Assembly: GCA_900771805.1 (NCBI GenBank)
Contig: CAAGPL010000044.1
Location: forward strand, 1 to 34,443
Direction: 5' to 3'
Source: Bacilli bacterium
Lineage (GTDB): Bacteria > Bacillota_I > Bacilli_A > RF39 > UBA660
DNA length: 34,443 bases
Shown here: in pieces, positions 26,831 through 33,124 of the stretch
How the letters are laid out: every line of letters starts with the position of its first letter
How positions within the stretch are numbered: position 1 is the first letter of the stretch
The notes under the pieces: generated by a model
Databases searched by the model: none
Seen by the model: only the letters and a program-made list of their open reading frames with translations
What the model was told of the DNA's origin: nothing
Program-made: the position numbers and the translations under genes

Positions 26831-27079
26831 ATGAATAATAATAAAACATCTTTTATTGAAAAAGAAAATAAAAGTAAGAGTAAAATAGTATTTGAAGAAT
26901 TTAATTCTAAAAAGAAAGTTAAAAAGCAAGATAATAATTCTAATATAAATGTTAAAATATTATTTACTTTTTTAATGATTGTTATATTAATTTTATTTAT
27001 AGTATCTAGTTTTTTAAATAAAAAATTATTAGATACATATGGTGATTTTAACATAAGAAAAATAATTAATCGTTTATGA
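26831..27079 (+). CDS. Small single-pass membrane protein, unknown
   Basis: 82 residues from ATG 26831, after GAGGTGAT; the in-frame GTG at 26822 lies within the ribosome site. A hydrophilic, Lys/Asn/Glu-rich N-terminal half of about 40 residues precedes one membrane helix (about 42-61) and a short basic tail. No family recognised. It lies between sigE and the ylbD-ylbE-ylbF genes, so it might be a sporulation-associated product, but nothing in the sequence proves it. Confidence 0.6.
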   Translation: MNNNKTSFIEKENKSKSKIVFEEFNSKKKVKKQDNNSNINVKILFTFLMIVILILFIVSSFLNKKLLDTYGDFNIRKIINRL

Positions 27080-27122
27080 AAATAATTATCCTTAATGCAT
27101 AAACTATATTAGGGTGATTATC

Positions 27123-27479
27123 ATGAAAGAGGAGTTTAAATTATTTGTAAAAAAAAGACCAGAACTAATAAAGTATGTTAATTCTGGAAAAATGACTTGG
27201 CAAAAATTTTATGAACAGTGGTCTTTATATGGTGAAGATGAAAATATTTGGAAAGAATATAAAACTTTAGATAATATAAATAAAGAAAGTGATTCTTTTA
27301 ATATTTCAACGATTACTAATATGTTAAAAAAAGTTGATATGAATCAAGTAAAAAAAGGGGTTAATAGTCTTCAAAAAGTTGTTGAACTTCTTCAAAGTAT
27401 TGTTTTAAAAGATAGTAAATCACCTTCTAAAGATGATTTATATGAGCCAAGACAATTATTTAAGAAGTTTGAAGATTAA
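27123..27479 (+). CDS. ylbD: YlbD-like (spore coat-associated) protein
   Basis: 118 residues from ATG 27123 (ribosome site GGGTGAT). The start MKEEFKLFVKKRPELIKYVN and W-Q-K-F-Y-E-Q-W motif match the YlbD family; the Bacillus member is described as a putative coat protein. The neighbours settle it: ylbE, ylbF and rsmD follow in the Bacillus order. The stop overlaps the next start as TAATG, so translation is coupled. Confidence 0.75.
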   Translation: MKEEFKLFVKKRPELIKYVNSGKMTWQKFYEQWSLYGEDENIWKEYKTLDNINKESDSFNISTITNMLKKVDMNQVKKGVNSLQKVVELLQSIVLKDSKSPSKDDLYEPRQLFKKFED

Positions 27480-27706
27480 TGGATTTTAAAATAAAACTTT
27501 TTCTAGATTCAAACCCTAATTATAAAAATTATTTAAGGTCAAATTCATATTGGTATAAAACTTTAATAAGAAATCCTTCCTCTTTTAATTTATTTATAAA
27601 TGAAGTTAAGGAAAAATATAAATTAAGAACAACTGATAAAATAAATAATGTAATTGATAAAATTGATATGGTAAGCAAATTAATAAATGTAATAGGAGAT
27701 AAATAA
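27479..27706 (+). CDS. ylbE: YlbE-like protein
   Basis: 75 residues beginning MDFKIKLFLDSNPNYKNYLR, with W-Y-K-T-L-I-R-N-P near residues 24-32, typical of the YlbE-like family. Function unknown. It starts on the TAATG overlap of ylbD and ends on a second TAATG overlap with ylbF. Confidence 0.75.
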   Translation: MDFKIKLFLDSNPNYKNYLRSNSYWYKTLIRNPSSFNLFINEVKEKYKLRTTDKINNVIDKIDMVSKLINVIGDK

Positions 27707-27996
27707 TGCAAGATAAAATATTTGAAGTACTTGATTATTTAGATTCAAGTAATTTAAAAAAACAATTAGACATAGTAAAAAATAAGATAAATAAAAACAC
27801 TAATAGCAAAAAACTTATTAATGATTTTAACAAAGAAAAAGCTTTATATGAAAAATATGGATATTCCAATTCTTTTATAGAAGCTAAAGTAAAACTTATG
27901 AAAGATCCTTTAATTAAAGAATATATAAACTTACAAAATAAAGTTAATATGCTTTCTATTTATATTAATAAAAAAATAAATGACATTACTAAATAA
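27706..27996 (+). CDS. ylbF: YlbF/RicF family protein
   Basis: 96 residues of mostly alpha-helix with the YlbF family pattern (central VKLMKDPLIKEYINLQNKVN). In Bacillus YlbF (RicF) acts with YmcA (RicA) and YaaT (RicT) in a complex that stimulates RNase Y processing and Spo0A phosphorylation, affecting competence, biofilm and sporulation. It is shorter than the Bacillus protein (149 residues). It lies in the Bacillus order ylbD-ylbE-ylbF-rsmD and is followed by a terminator. Confidence 0.7.
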   Translation: MQDKIFEVLDYLDSSNLKKQLDIVKNKINKNTNSKKLINDFNKEKALYEKYGYSNSFIEAKVKLMKDPLIKEYINLQNKVNMLSIYINKKINDITK

Positions 27997-28009
27997 GTAA
28001 TGTTTTTTA
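27983..28009 (+). terminator. Terminator after ylbF
   Basis: Stem ACATTACT (27983-27990) with AGTAATGT (27996-28003), loop AAATA, then a T-run; it overlaps the ylbF stop. Confidence 0.8.
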
Positions 28010-28044
28010 TTTTATTTATGTTAAAATATTAATAGGTGATATAA

Positions 28045-28593
28045 ATGAAAATAATAAGTGGAAAATATAAAGGAAGAGTGATAAATGGCTTTTTTATAAA
28101 TGGTACAAGACCTACTATGGATAGGGTAAAAGAATCTGTTTTTGCTATGATTCAAGATTATATAAAAGACTCTATTGTTTTAGATTTATACTCTGGAAGT
28201 GGTAATTTAGCTATAGAATCTATATCAAATGGAGCTAAATATGCTTACTTAGTTGATAATAATAAAGATGCTATTAAAATGATTAAAAATAATATTAATA
28301 TGCTTAATATAGATAATGCAATAATAATAGAAGATGATGGTAAAAATGCATTAAAAAAACTTATAGATGATGATATTTTATTTGATATTATATTCCTAGA
28401 TCCTCCGTATAATACAAATGAATTAGATAAGATATTAAAAATATTAAACGAAAATTATAATAAGATTAATAAAGATATTTTAATAATATGTGAAACAACT
28501 TTAAATATAGATTATAATAAATATAATAAATTTAAAATATATAAAGAAAAAAAATATGGTGATAAAATAGTTACTATCTTAAAAAAGATATAA
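28045..28593 (+). CDS. rsmD: 16S rRNA (guanine966-N2)-methyltransferase RsmD
   Basis: 182 residues. RsmD methylates G966 of 16S rRNA during 30S assembly. Motifs: MKIISGKYKGRVI at the N-terminus, RPTMDRVKESVFAMI, the SAM-binding motif VLDLYSGSGNLAIE, and the catalytic IIFLDPPYN. Ribosome site GGTGATATAAATG. In Bacillus coaD follows; here a pilin gene with its own promoter follows instead. Confidence 0.93.
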   Translation: MKIISGKYKGRVINGFFINGTRPTMDRVKESVFAMIQDYIKDSIVLDLYSGSGNLAIESISNGAKYAYLVDNNKDAIKMIKNNINMLNIDNAIIIEDDGKNALKKLIDDDILFDIIFLDPPYNTNELDKILKILNENYNKINKDILIICETTLNIDYNKYNKFKIYKEKKYGDKIVTILKKI

Positions 28594-28619
28594 ATAGGTG
28601 TAAAATTATATTTAAATAA

Positions 28620-28648
28620 TTGACAATAATTATTTAAAATGATACGAT
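28620..28648 (+). promoter_or_regulatory. Promoter of the pseudopilin gene
   Basis: Perfect TTGACA (28620-28625), 17-base spacer, TACGAT (28643-28648), 38 bases before the start. Confidence 0.7.
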
Positions 28649-28686
28649 TATTATGTTAATAATATAGATAAGAAAGGAATAATAAT

Positions 28687-29181
28687 ATGAAAAAAATGAA
28701 TAAAAAAGGTTTTACTTTAATAGAACTTCTAGCAGTAATAGTAGTACTTGCTATTGTAATGGTAATTGCAACTCAAAAGATAACTGATGTTGTAAATTCT
28801 TCAAGATCAAATGCTTTTATTTTATCTTATAAATCAGTAGTAAAACAAGTAAAAGATTCTTATACTATGGGAGATAGCCCTATATGTCCACAAACAAAAA
28901 ATGGGAAAGAAATTACTTGCTCTGAGATGTATGATGTTACAGATGGTGATTATGAATTAACTGTTAAAGATTCTGGGAATGATTTTGAAGTTATATTAAA
29001 GACAAAAAAAGGTGGTAAATTTGAACATCTAAATTTAGCACAATATGGAGATGCTTCTAACTCTGGTAAATGTGACAAAAGTAAAATAGGCAGTGGTGCT
29101 AATATCTGTGGAAATATTCAAGAAATGGTAAATGGCGAACCGTTAGACTATAATGGAATCAAAGGATATGTTGCAAAATAA
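28687..29181 (+). CDS. Type IV prepilin-like protein
   Basis: 164 residues. The N-terminal KKGFTLIELLAVIVVLAIVM is a type III signal: cleavage after G8 would leave F9 as the first residue, with E13 as the conserved glutamate at mature position 5, followed by the hydrophobic spine. The rest is a soluble head with several cysteines (CPQTKNGKEITC and two near the C-terminus, KCDKSK and NICG), suggesting disulphides. No pilin assembly ATPase, prepilin peptidase or other pilin is in this window, so it is a lone subunit of a system encoded elsewhere (competence pilus or type IV pilus). It has its own promoter and terminator. Confidence 0.85.
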   Translation: MKKMNKKGFTLIELLAVIVVLAIVMVIATQKITDVVNSSRSNAFILSYKSVVKQVKDSYTMGDSPICPQTKNGKEITCSEMYDVTDGDYELTVKDSGNDFEVILKTKKGGKFEHLNLAQYGDASNSGKCDKSKIGSGANICGNIQEMVNGEPLDYNGIKGYVAK

Positions 29182-29187
29182 TTATTA

Positions 29188-29222
29188 AACTTCTATTAAA
29201 TGATTATAGAAGTTTTTTTTAA
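29188..29222 (+). terminator. Terminator after the pseudopilin gene
   Basis: Stem AACTTCTAT (29188-29196) with ATAGAAGTT (29206-29214), followed by a T-run. Confidence 0.8.
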
Positions 29223-29254
29223 AATGAATTATACTTAAAAAAGGAGTTTTTAAT

Positions 29255-30145
29255 ATGTTATTAATAGGAAGTCATGTATCTTTTAAGAGTAGTGAACAAT
29301 TATTAGGAAGTGTAAAAGAAGCTATAAGTTATAATTCAACTTGTTTTATGTTTTATACTGGTGCACCTCAAAATACTAAGAGATGTAAGTTGGATTATGA
29401 TTTAACTTTAAAGGCAGTTAATTTGCTTCATGAAAATAATATATCTGTGGAAAATTTAGTTATTCATGCACCATATATAATTAATTTAGCAAATAATTTA
29501 GATAAAGATAAATATTTATTTAGTGTTAATTTTTTATGTGAAGAGTTAAATAGAGCTAATATGTTGGGTGTTAAAAGAGTTGTTTTACATCCAGGTAGTT
29601 TTACTAGTTTATCTTTAGATGATGGTATAAATAATATAATTAATGCTTTAAATTTAGTTATTAAACCTAATTTAGATGTTAGTATATGTCTTGAGACTAT
29701 GGCTGGAAAGGGAACTGAGGTAGGTTTTAAATTAGAACATATTAAAAGAATAATTGATGGTGTTAAGTATAATGATAAATTGATGGTTTGTTTAGATACT
29801 TGTCATTTAAATGATTCTGGTTATGATATTTCTAATTTTAATAAGTTTTTAGATGAATTTGATAAAATTATTGGGATTGAAAAGATTGGATGTGTTCATG
29901 TTAATGATTCTAAAAATGTTTTAGGTTCTAGGAAGGATAGACATGAGAATATAGGTTTTGGTACTATTGGTTTTGATTCATTAATTAATGTTATATATAA
30001 TGAAAGGATAGAAAATGTACCAAAAATACTTGAAACACCATATATAAATAAACTTTATCCACCATATAAATTTGAAATTGATATGATTAGGAAAAGAAAA
30101 TTTAATAATAATTTGTATGATGATGTAGTAAATTATTATAGATAA
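29255..30145 (+). CDS. nfo: Endonuclease IV (AP endonuclease Nfo)
   Basis: 296 residues. Nfo cuts DNA 5' of abasic sites in base-excision repair and holds three zinc ions in a TIM barrel. Motifs in order: IGSHVSF at the N-terminus, VLHPGSF, ICLETMAGKGTEVG, LDTCHLNDSGYD, CVHVNDSKNVLGSRKDRHENIG and the C-terminal PKILETPY. Histidines and glutamates expected for metal binding (H7, the HPG, ETM, DTCH and HVND motifs) are all present. Ribosome site AAGGAG. In spore formers Nfo protects spore DNA. Confidence 0.95.
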   Translation: MLLIGSHVSFKSSEQLLGSVKEAISYNSTCFMFYTGAPQNTKRCKLDYDLTLKAVNLLHENNISVENLVIHAPYIINLANNLDKDKYLFSVNFLCEELNRANMLGVKRVVLHPGSFTSLSLDDGINNIINALNLVIKPNLDVSICLETMAGKGTEVGFKLEHIKRIIDGVKYNDKLMVCLDTCHLNDSGYDISNFNKFLDEFDKIIGIEKIGCVHVNDSKNVLGSRKDRHENIGFGTIGFDSLINVIYNERIENVPKILETPYINKLYPPYKFEIDMIRKRKFNNNLYDDVVNYYR

Positions 30146-30165
30146 TTTTATTTGTTAATAAGTAC

Positions 30166-30194
30166 TTGCAAAAATCATAAATATATTGTATATT
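30166..30194 (+). promoter_or_regulatory. Probable promoter of rpsO-pnp
   Basis: TTGCAA (30166-30171), 17-base spacer, TATATT (30189-30194) preceded by TG. It lies just upstream of the S15 leader. Confidence 0.55.
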
Positions 30195-30200
30195 ATTAGT

Positions 30201-30257
30201 GTTACCTTATCTCGGGTGTTTGGAAAGTACTCCTAACCACATCTTAGGTATAGGCGA
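30201..30257 (+). promoter_or_regulatory. S15 (rpsO) autoregulatory leader
   Basis: The 5' leader contains the pattern of the Gram-positive S15 leader: CCTTATCTCGGGTGTTTGG, then AAAGTACTCCTAACC, a hairpin CCTAA/TTAGG (30232-30236 with 30244-30248), and AGGTATAGGCG that can return to pair with CCTTAT. In Geobacillus-type leaders S15 binds this mRNA region and represses its own translation. Identification is from remembered consensus and is not a covariance search. Confidence 0.65.
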
Positions 30258-30284
30258 ATAAATAAAAGAAGGAGGAATATACTT

Positions 30285-30551
30285 ATGTTAAAAAAAGAAG
30301 TTAAACAAGAAATTATAAAGAAGTATGCAACTCACGAAGGAGATACTGGTTCTCCAGAAGTACAAATTGCAGTTTTAACTGAAGAGATTAACGTATTAAC
30401 TAATCACTTAAAGGAAAACATTCATGATTTCCATTCAAAAAGAGGATTATTAATGAAGGTTGGTAAAAGACGTAATTTACTTAATTACCTTAAGAAGGCT
30501 GACATTAATAGATACCGTGAATTAATTAAGTCATTAGGATTAAGAAAGTAA
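30285..30551 (+). CDS. rpsO: 30S ribosomal protein S15
   Basis: 88 residues, the usual length. Motifs THEGDTGSPEVQIAVLT, then NHLKENIHDFHSKRGLL and VGKRRNLLNYL are diagnostic; S15 binds the central domain of 16S rRNA and starts 30S platform assembly. Ribosome site AGGAGG. Codon choice is of the highly expressed type (CGT for Arg, more C-ending codons). Followed by a terminator that may attenuate read-through into pnp. Confidence 0.98.
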   Translation: MLKKEVKQEIIKKYATHEGDTGSPEVQIAVLTEEINVLTNHLKENIHDFHSKRGLLMKVGKRRNLLNYLKKADINRYRELIKSLGLRK

Positions 30552-30566
30552 TTTATTTTGTAAAGT

Positions 30567-30593
30567 AGGCACTCTTTTTTGGGTGTCTTTTTA
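30567..30593 (+). terminator. Terminator/attenuator between rpsO and pnp
   Basis: Stem AGGCACTC (30567-30574) with GGGTGTCT (30581-30588), loop of six Ts, then a T-run. Two G-U pairs. Confidence 0.75.
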
Positions 30594-30615
30594 TATAGAT
30601 TAAGGAGATGTAATA

Positions 30616-32805
30616 ATGGAAAAAAGAATATTTGAAACAGAATTTAGAGGTAGAAAATTAACTGTTGAAGTAGGAGAATTAGCTAAACAAGCTGATGGTG
30701 CAGTATTAGTAAGATATGGTGATACAGTTGTATTATCAACTGTATGTGTAAGTCATGATGCTAATATATTATCAGACTTTTTCCCTTTAATGGTTTTATA
30801 CCAAGAAAAGTTATATTCAGTAGGTAAAATACCTGGTGGATTTATTAAAAGAGAAGGAAGACCAACGGAGAATGCAACACTTGCAGCTAGAATGATAGAT
30901 AGACCAATGCGTCCTTTATTTCCAGAAGATTTTAGAAATGAAGTGCAAGTTGTAAATACCGTTTTATCAGTTGACCCTGATAATTCACCTGAGCTTACTG
31001 CAATGCTTGGATCATCTATTGCAACATCAATTAGTAAGGTTCCTTTTGATGGACCAATCGCAGGTGTTAAAGTAGGAAGAATAAATGGCAAGTTTATAAT
31101 TAATCCAACTGTTGAAGAGTTAGAAAAAACAGATATAGACCTTACTGTTGCAGGTACAATGGATGCAATTAATATGGTTGAAGCAGGAGCTAAAGAAGTA
31201 AGCGAAGATGATATGCTTGAGGCATTAATGTTTGGTCATGATGCAGTAAAAGAACTAGTTAAGTTTGAAAATAAAATAATAAAAGAACTAGGTCAAGAAA
31301 AAATGGAATATGAAGCTCTAGAAATAACAGATGAGCTTAAAGATGAGATTTCATCTCTTGCAAAAGATCAATTAGATAGTGCAATGCGTATTAAAGATAA
31401 GTTAGAAAAATATGCTGCAATAGACAAAGTAAAAGAAGATGTAGTATCTAAATTTGAATATGAAAATGAAGATTTAGATAAGGACGCTTTAAACGAACTT
31501 TTAACAAAGGTTAAGTTATGTTTAGGAATGATTGAATACGAAGTATTTAGAAAGATTGTTGTTAAAGAGAAAAAAAGAGCAGACGGAAGAAAAATGACTG
31601 AGATAAGACCTCTTTCAACAGACATTGATTTACTTCCAAGAACTCATGGTTCTGCTTTATTTACTCGTGGTGAAACACAAAGCTTATCAGTTGTAACATT
31701 AGGTGCGCTTGGAGAACATCAAATAATAGATGGTCTTTCTCCAGAAGATCAAAAAAGATTTATGTTACATTATAACTTCCCACAATTTTCTGTTGGTGAA
31801 ACAGGACGTTATGGTGCTCCAGGGCGTCGTGAAATAGGACATGGTGCATTAGGAGAAAGAGCACTTGCTCAAGTTATGCCATCTGAAGAAGAATTTCCAT
31901 ACACAGTACGTGTTGTATCAGAAATATTAGAGTCAAATGGTTCATCATCACAAGCATCTATTTGTGCTGGATGTATGGCTTTAATGGCTGCTGGTGTACC
32001 AATAAAAGCTCCAGTTGCAGGTATTGCAATGGGACTTATTACAGATGGTGATGACTATACAATACTAACTGATATTCAAGGTATGGAAGACCATTTAGGT
32101 GATATGGACTTTAAGGTTGCAGGTACAAAAGATGGTATTTGTGCACTTCAAATGGATATAAAAATAAAAGGTATTACTAAAGAAATATTAAGTAAGGCAT
32201 TAGCACAAGCTAAAAAGGCAAGACTTGAAATATTAAAGGTAATAGCAAAACAAATAAAAGAACCAAGAAAAGAAGTTAGTAAGTATGCTCCAAAGACTCT
32301 TACATTTACAATTGATCCAGGAAAGATAAAAGACGTTATTGGTAAAGGCGGAGAAATGATTACAAAGATTATTTTAGAGGCCTCAAACGTTGAGACTGTA
32401 ACTGATATGAATGCTGTTAAAGTAGATATAGAAGAAGATGGAAGAGTAATTATTTATCATACAAATCAAGATATAATTAATAAAACTGCTGATATGATAA
32501 AAAATGTTATAAAAGAAGTAGAAATAGGTAAGATTTATACAGGTCGTGTTGTAAAAGTAATAGAAGAATTAGGATGCTTTGTAGAACTTTGGGAAGGATG
32601 CGAAGGATTAGTTCACATCTCTCAATTATCAGATAAGAGAATTGCTAAGACATCTGATGTAGTTTCAGAAGGTGACGAAATAATTGTTAAAGCAACAGGA
32701 TTTAAAAATGGTAAGTTAAACTTATCTAGAAAAGAAGTATTAGTAAAAGATAAGATTAAGGATGAAAAACCATCAAAAAAGAAAGAAGAAAAAACTGAAG
32801 AGTAA
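30616..32805 (+). CDS. pnp: Polynucleotide phosphorylase
   Basis: 729 residues. Two RNase PH cores: the first with VRYGDTVVLSTV and GFIKREGRPTENATLAARMIDRPMRP, the second with RGETQSLSVVTLG, HYNFPQFSVGE, and the catalytic DHLGDMDFKVAGTKDGI. Then a KH domain (DPGKIKDVIGKGGEMIT) and an S1 domain (YTGRVVKVIEELGCFVELWEG, continuing to LVHISQLS). PNPase degrades RNA phosphorolytically and is part of mRNA turnover. The rpsO-pnp order is conserved widely. C-terminal tail is short and charged, ending KKEEKTEE. Confidence 0.97.
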   Translation: MEKRIFETEFRGRKLTVEVGELAKQADGAVLVRYGDTVVLSTVCVSHDANILSDFFPLMVLYQEKLYSVGKIPGGFIKREGRPTENATLAARMIDRPMRPLFPEDFRNEVQVVNTVLSVDPDNSPELTAMLGSSIATSISKVPFDGPIAGVKVGRINGKFIINPTVEELEKTDIDLTVAGTMDAINMVEAGAKEVSEDDMLEALMFGHDAVKELVKFENKIIKELGQEKMEYEALEITDELKDEISSLAKDQLDSAMRIKDKLEKYAAIDKVKEDVVSKFEYENEDLDKDALNELLTKVKLCLGMIEYEVFRKIVVKEKKRADGRKMTEIRPLSTDIDLLPRTHGSALFTRGETQSLSVVTLGALGEHQIIDGLSPEDQKRFMLHYNFPQFSVGETGRYGAPGRREIGHGALGERALAQVMPSEEEFPYTVRVVSEILESNGSSSQASICAGCMALMAAGVPIKAPVAGIAMGLITDGDDYTILTDIQGMEDHLGDMDFKVAGTKDGICALQMDIKIKGITKEILSKALAQAKKARLEILKVIAKQIKEPRKEVSKYAPKTLTFTIDPGKIKDVIGKGGEMITKIILEASNVETVTDMNAVKVDIEEDGRVIIYHTNQDIINKTADMIKNVIKEVEIGKIYTGRVVKVIEELGCFVELWEGCEGLVHISQLSDKRIAKTSDVVSEGDEIIVKATGFKNGKLNLSRKEVLVKDKIKDEKPSKKKEEKTEE

Positions 32806-32818
32806 TTTCTTCTTTTTT
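32782..32818 (+). terminator. Terminator overlapping the end of pnp
   Basis: AAAGAAGAAA (32782-32791) can pair with TTTCTTCTTT (32806-32815) across the stop codon; a T-run follows. Low GC and a 14-base loop make it weaker than others. Confidence 0.5.
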
Positions 32819-32820
32819 TA

Positions 32821-32829
32821 TGGTATAAT
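32821..32829 (+). promoter_or_regulatory. Extended -10 promoter for the repeat-protein unit
   Basis: TGGTATAAT, an extended -10 element, 22 bases before the start of the 90-residue protein. Confidence 0.5.
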
Positions 32830-32851
32830 CTAAAATATAGGAGACATAAAA

Positions 32852-33124
32852 ATGAAAATAGACTTTGAAAAAATAAATAAAATATATGGAAAAGATATAC
32901 TAGATGGCTTAAGAGATAATTTAGATGAAGTAAATAAAAATATAAAATACTTATATGAAATAGGAATAGAGTGTATAGAAGAAGTATTTGAAAGATACGC
33001 ACCAATATTTATATGTGATAATAAAGAGTTTAAAAATAAGGTAAATAAACTAATTGGAAAACTAGGAAATGAATATGTAGAAATACTAGGAGAAAATGAA
33101 GATTACTGGAGTGAATTATTATGA
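32852..33124 (+). CDS. Small helical protein, mTERF-like fragment, coupled to the repeat protein
   Basis: 90 residues. No exact family is known to me. The pattern EVNKNIKYLYEIGIECIEEVFERYAPIF, then FKNKVNKLIGKLG, resembles the helical repeats of mTERF-like proteins: a hydrophobic helix ending in L-x-x-I-G-I, a turn, and a second helix. Its stop overlaps the next start as ATGA (33121-33124), so the two products are translated together and probably work together. Ribosome site TAGGAGA; own extended -10 promoter. Confidence 0.55.
   Translation: MKIDFEKINKIYGKDILDGLRDNLDEVNKNIKYLYEIGIECIEEVFERYAPIFICDNKEFKNKVNKLIGKLGNEYVEILGENEDYWSELL

Noticed and set aside
26827..27054. Minus-strand hydrophobic open frame opposite the small membrane protein
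   Set aside because: The + strand frame has a proper GAGGTGAT site and start; the minus frame arises from AT-rich sequence.
30753..31091. Minus-strand open frame in pnp
   Set aside because: It overlaps the conserved first RNase PH core of PNPase and has no start signal.
26082..33124. Mycoplasma-type code (TGA as Trp) given the extreme AT content
   Set aside because: TGA acts as a stop in the ATGA overlaps at 26082 and 33121, and Trp is encoded by TGG throughout.
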